Positions 62,542 to 64,000 of a stretch of DNA of 64,000 nucleotides are shown one piece after another. How positions within the stretch are numbered: position 1 is the stretch's first letter; every line of letters starts with the position of its first letter. The notes under the pieces were generated by a model. It saw nothing but the letters and a program-made list of their open reading frames with translations. It was not told the origin of the DNA and searched no databases. The DNA comes from an uncultured Ruminococcus sp. (GTDB taxonomy: Bacteria; Bacillota; Clostridia; Oscillospirales; Acutalibacteraceae), in contig CACYFH010000013.1 of assembly GCA_902773635.1 (NCBI GenBank), forward strand, positions 1-64,000. Direction: 5' to 3'. A program made the translations under genes and the position numbers.

Positions 62542-62640
62542 GTAGGGGGCGTCGCCCCCGACGCCCCGAAACCCTTCCGCCAAGTCCCTCTATCCACAAA
62601 TCTGTAGGGGGCGTCGCCCTCGACGCCCCGAAACCCTTCC
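62542..62640 (+). repeat. Tandem REP-like palindromes
   Basis: Two copies starting GTAGGGGGCGTCGCCC and running to GACGCCCCGAAACCCTTCC, 61 bases apart (62542 and 62603), almost identical. Non-coding. Confidence 0.85.
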
Positions 62641-62685
62641 TCCACAACCCTCCATCCGCAAACCCAATAACCCCAAAACCATGCC

Positions 62686-62712
62686 GCAGCGCCCTATTCG
62701 GGGCGCTGCTTT
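62686..62712 (+). terminator. Second hairpin terminator before mraZ
   Basis: 9-bp stem GCAGCGCCC/GGGCGCTGC with a small loop and TTT. Confidence 0.7.
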
Positions 62713-62796
62713 CCTATTTATTACAGCAAACTCAACAAAGAACGCGCCAAACATTAATGAATTGTAAAAACTATGTAAAAAATGTTACATTTTCCC

Positions 62797-62825
62797 TTGA
62801 TTTCTTCCATAGCATCGGTTATAAT
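62797..62825 (+). promoter_or_regulatory. mraZ promoter
   Basis: TTGATT (62797-62802), 17-nt spacer, TATAAT (62820-62825). Start of transcription near 62832. Confidence 0.8.
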
Positions 62826-62835
62826 AGGTTCGTTA

Positions 62836-62860
62836 GTGGCGTTTGGTGTCATTCTGTGAC
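62836..62860 (+). promoter_or_regulatory. MraZ operator (three direct repeats, 10-bp period)
   Basis: GTGGC (62836), GTGTC (62846) and GTGAC (62856) start exactly ten bases apart, in the first transcribed bases after the promoter. MraZ is known to bind direct repeats of this kind and spacing upstream of its own gene. Confidence 0.6.
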
Positions 62861-62896
62861 ACGAAACCCCAAATTTCAGCGACAGGAGGCAGGAAA

Positions 62897-63316
62897 ATGT
62901 TCTTAGGAACCAGCAACCATAATCTGGACAGCAAGGGCAGAGTCATTTTGCCTGCCGAATTCCGCGCCGAGCTGGGCGAGACATTCTACATCACGATGGG
63001 CTTCCATCGCTGCGCTCAGGTTTTGAGCGCGGCGGAGTTCGACCGCCTGCGTGAGCAGATCCGTCTCTTGCCTGCCGACAAGGCGCTGTCGCTGCAATAT
63101 CTCCTGATCTCACCCGCCAAAGCCGTTACTCCCAACTCCCAGGGGCGCGTTATGATCCCCCAGAAGCTGCGTGAGGACGCCGGGCTTGTCGGCGAGGTGA
63201 CGGTCGTCGGCATGGACAACCGCATCGAGATCTGGGACAAAACCGAATTCACCGCGTTTATGGAGCAGCAGAAGCACGCTTCCATGCAGGAAGCGCTCGA
63301 GCTGCTGAGGCTGTGA
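62897..63316 (+). CDS. mraZ: Transcriptional regulator MraZ
   Basis: 139 residues from ATG 62897 (AGGAGGCAGGAAA upstream). Two tandem AbrB-like half domains: NLDSKGRVILPAEFR (about 9-23) and SQGRVMIPQKLREDAGL (about 79-95), each with the DxxxR/QxRxxxP pattern of MraZ. The protein forms a ring-shaped multimer and represses its own division gene cluster. It is followed after two bases by rsmH, the usual order at the start of the dcw cluster. Confidence 0.97.
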   Translation: MFLGTSNHNLDSKGRVILPAEFRAELGETFYITMGFHRCAQVLSAAEFDRLREQIRLLPADKALSLQYLLISPAKAVTPNSQGRVMIPQKLREDAGLVGEVTVVGMDNRIEIWDKTEFTAFMEQQKHASMQEALELLRL

Positions 63317-63318
63317 TC

Positions 63319-64000
63319 ATGGAGTTCAGTCATGTGACCGTCCTCTTGCGTGAAGCAGTCGACGGCTTGGATATCCGCCCGGACGGCGTGTATATTGACG
63401 GAACAGCGGGCGGGGGCGGCCATTCCGCCGAGATCCTGTCCCGCCTGACCACCGGCTCTCTCTACAGCATTGATCAGGATCCCGACGCGATCGCGACCGT
63501 GACGGAGCGCTTCAGGGGCGACAGCCGCTCCCATATCGTGCAGGGCAACTTCGGACAGATGAAGCGCCTGCTGAATGATCTCGGCGTGCCCGCCGTGGAC
63601 GGCGTTCTGCTGGATATCGGCGTTTCCTCCCACCAGCTCGACGAGCGTTCCCGCGGCTTCTCTTATCACGAGGACGCGCCGCTGGATATGCGCATGAGCC
63701 AAAGCGGAGAGACCGCCGCCGATCTGGTCAACACCCTCAGCGTAGGGGAGCTGAGCAGGATCATTTCCCTCTACGGAGAGGAGAAGTACGCCTTTTCCAT
63801 CGCGAAGGGCATCGCCCGCTATCGGGAGGAAAAGCCCATCGAGACCACCTTGGAGCTCGCTGAGATCGTCAAGGAGAACGTGCCCCAGCGTGTGCGCCGC
63901 GACGGACATCCCGCCCGCAAAACCTTCCAAGCCATCCGCATCGCCGTGAACCACGAGCTGGACGTGCTGGAAACAGGCTTGCAGGACGCGTTCGAGCTGT
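63319..64000 (+). CDS. rsmH: 16S rRNA (cytosine1402-N4)-methyltransferase RsmH, N-terminal part
   Basis: Opens at ATG 63319, two bases after the mraZ stop, and runs off the right edge (227 full codons seen of the usual about 310). The start HVTVLLREAVDGL and SAM motif IDGTAGGGGHSAEIL, then DGVLLDIGVSSHQLDE and RGFSYHEDAPLDMRMS are the family signature, with RRDGHPARKTFQAIRIAVN near the edge. RsmH makes m4C1402 in 16S rRNA with RsmI. Part of the dcw cluster. Confidence 0.97.
   Translation, partial: MEFSHVTVLLREAVDGLDIRPDGVYIDGTAGGGGHSAEILSRLTTGSLYSIDQDPDAIATVTERFRGDSRSHIVQGNFGQMKRLLNDLGVPAVDGVLLDIGVSSHQLDERSRGFSYHEDAPLDMRMSQSGETAADLVNTLSVGELSRIISLYGEEKYAFSIAKGIARYREEKPIETTLELAEIVKENVPQRVRRDGHPARKTFQAIRIAVNHELDVLETGLQDAFEL

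Overview
The window reads as a chromosome segment of a Gram-positive, anaerobic gut or rumen Clostridia member, most like the Ruminococcaceae/Oscillospiraceae. Evidence: dockerin-type duplicated calcium-binding repeats, a fibro-slime surface protein, sortases with pilins, a MobP3-type relaxase, AGGAGG ribosome sites, near-consensus sigma-A promoters (many TTGACA/TTGCAA, 17 nt, TATAAT), fairly GC-rich coding sequence and many short dispersed palindromes of Firmicutes type. Species cannot be named from sequence alone.

Layout. 1-3000: tail of a mobilisable element (relaxase) and a frameshifted dockerin/transglutaminase-like protein, ending at a tRNA-Tyr/tRNA-Thr operon. 3300-14000: housekeeping and membrane genes (tRNA-Arg, XRE-DUF2975-DUF4173 operon, RsmJ-like methyltransferase, TrmO, CorA, then an oxidoreductase/GT39/ArsC-like/acyltransferase cluster). 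14200-19500: a Cys-rich mini-protein and the str operon (rpsL, rpsG, fusA, tuf), with an odd duplication of the fusA 3' end. 19500-28500: DUF1292, a RAYT transposase carrying its own REP palindromes, small membrane proteins, lysC, hom, a class A PBP, a phosphoesterase and a CYTH protein. 28700-47160: a surface locus with a beta-helix lipoprotein, a PqqD-like protein, a large starch-module/fibro-slime/pilin adhesin interrupted by one in-frame stop, a major pilin, three sortases, a cohesin-like SPKTG-anchored protein, a dockerin protein, and a three-gene partner-switching module (HATPase, SpoIIE phosphatase, STAS-kinase fusion). 47500-52600: a GH13 alpha-glucan enzyme divergent from a sugar ABC transporter. 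53700-56100: a CobW-type metallochaperone with a very long His/Asp tract and a HAD phosphatase. 56300-62470: a Dlt-like operon (adenylating enzyme, carrier protein, PLP decarboxylase, MBOAT acyltransferase, SGNH/DltD-like protein). 62800-64000: start of the division/cell-wall cluster (mraZ, rsmH).

Two candidates stand out. The first is the Dlt-like operon with an embedded type III PLP decarboxylase. It suggests that a carrier-bound amino acid is decarboxylated and then moved by an MBOAT to a surface polymer; the idea borrows from Dlt D-alanylation and BtrK-type decarboxylation on a carrier protein. The second is the sortase/cohesin/dockerin/starch-module locus, which could be a small surface complex for starch binding sitting next to glucan degradation and uptake genes. 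Further points of interest are the REP-containing RAYT gene, the palindromic repeat pair at 7.2 and 37.6 kb, and the fusA end duplication with only synonymous differences.
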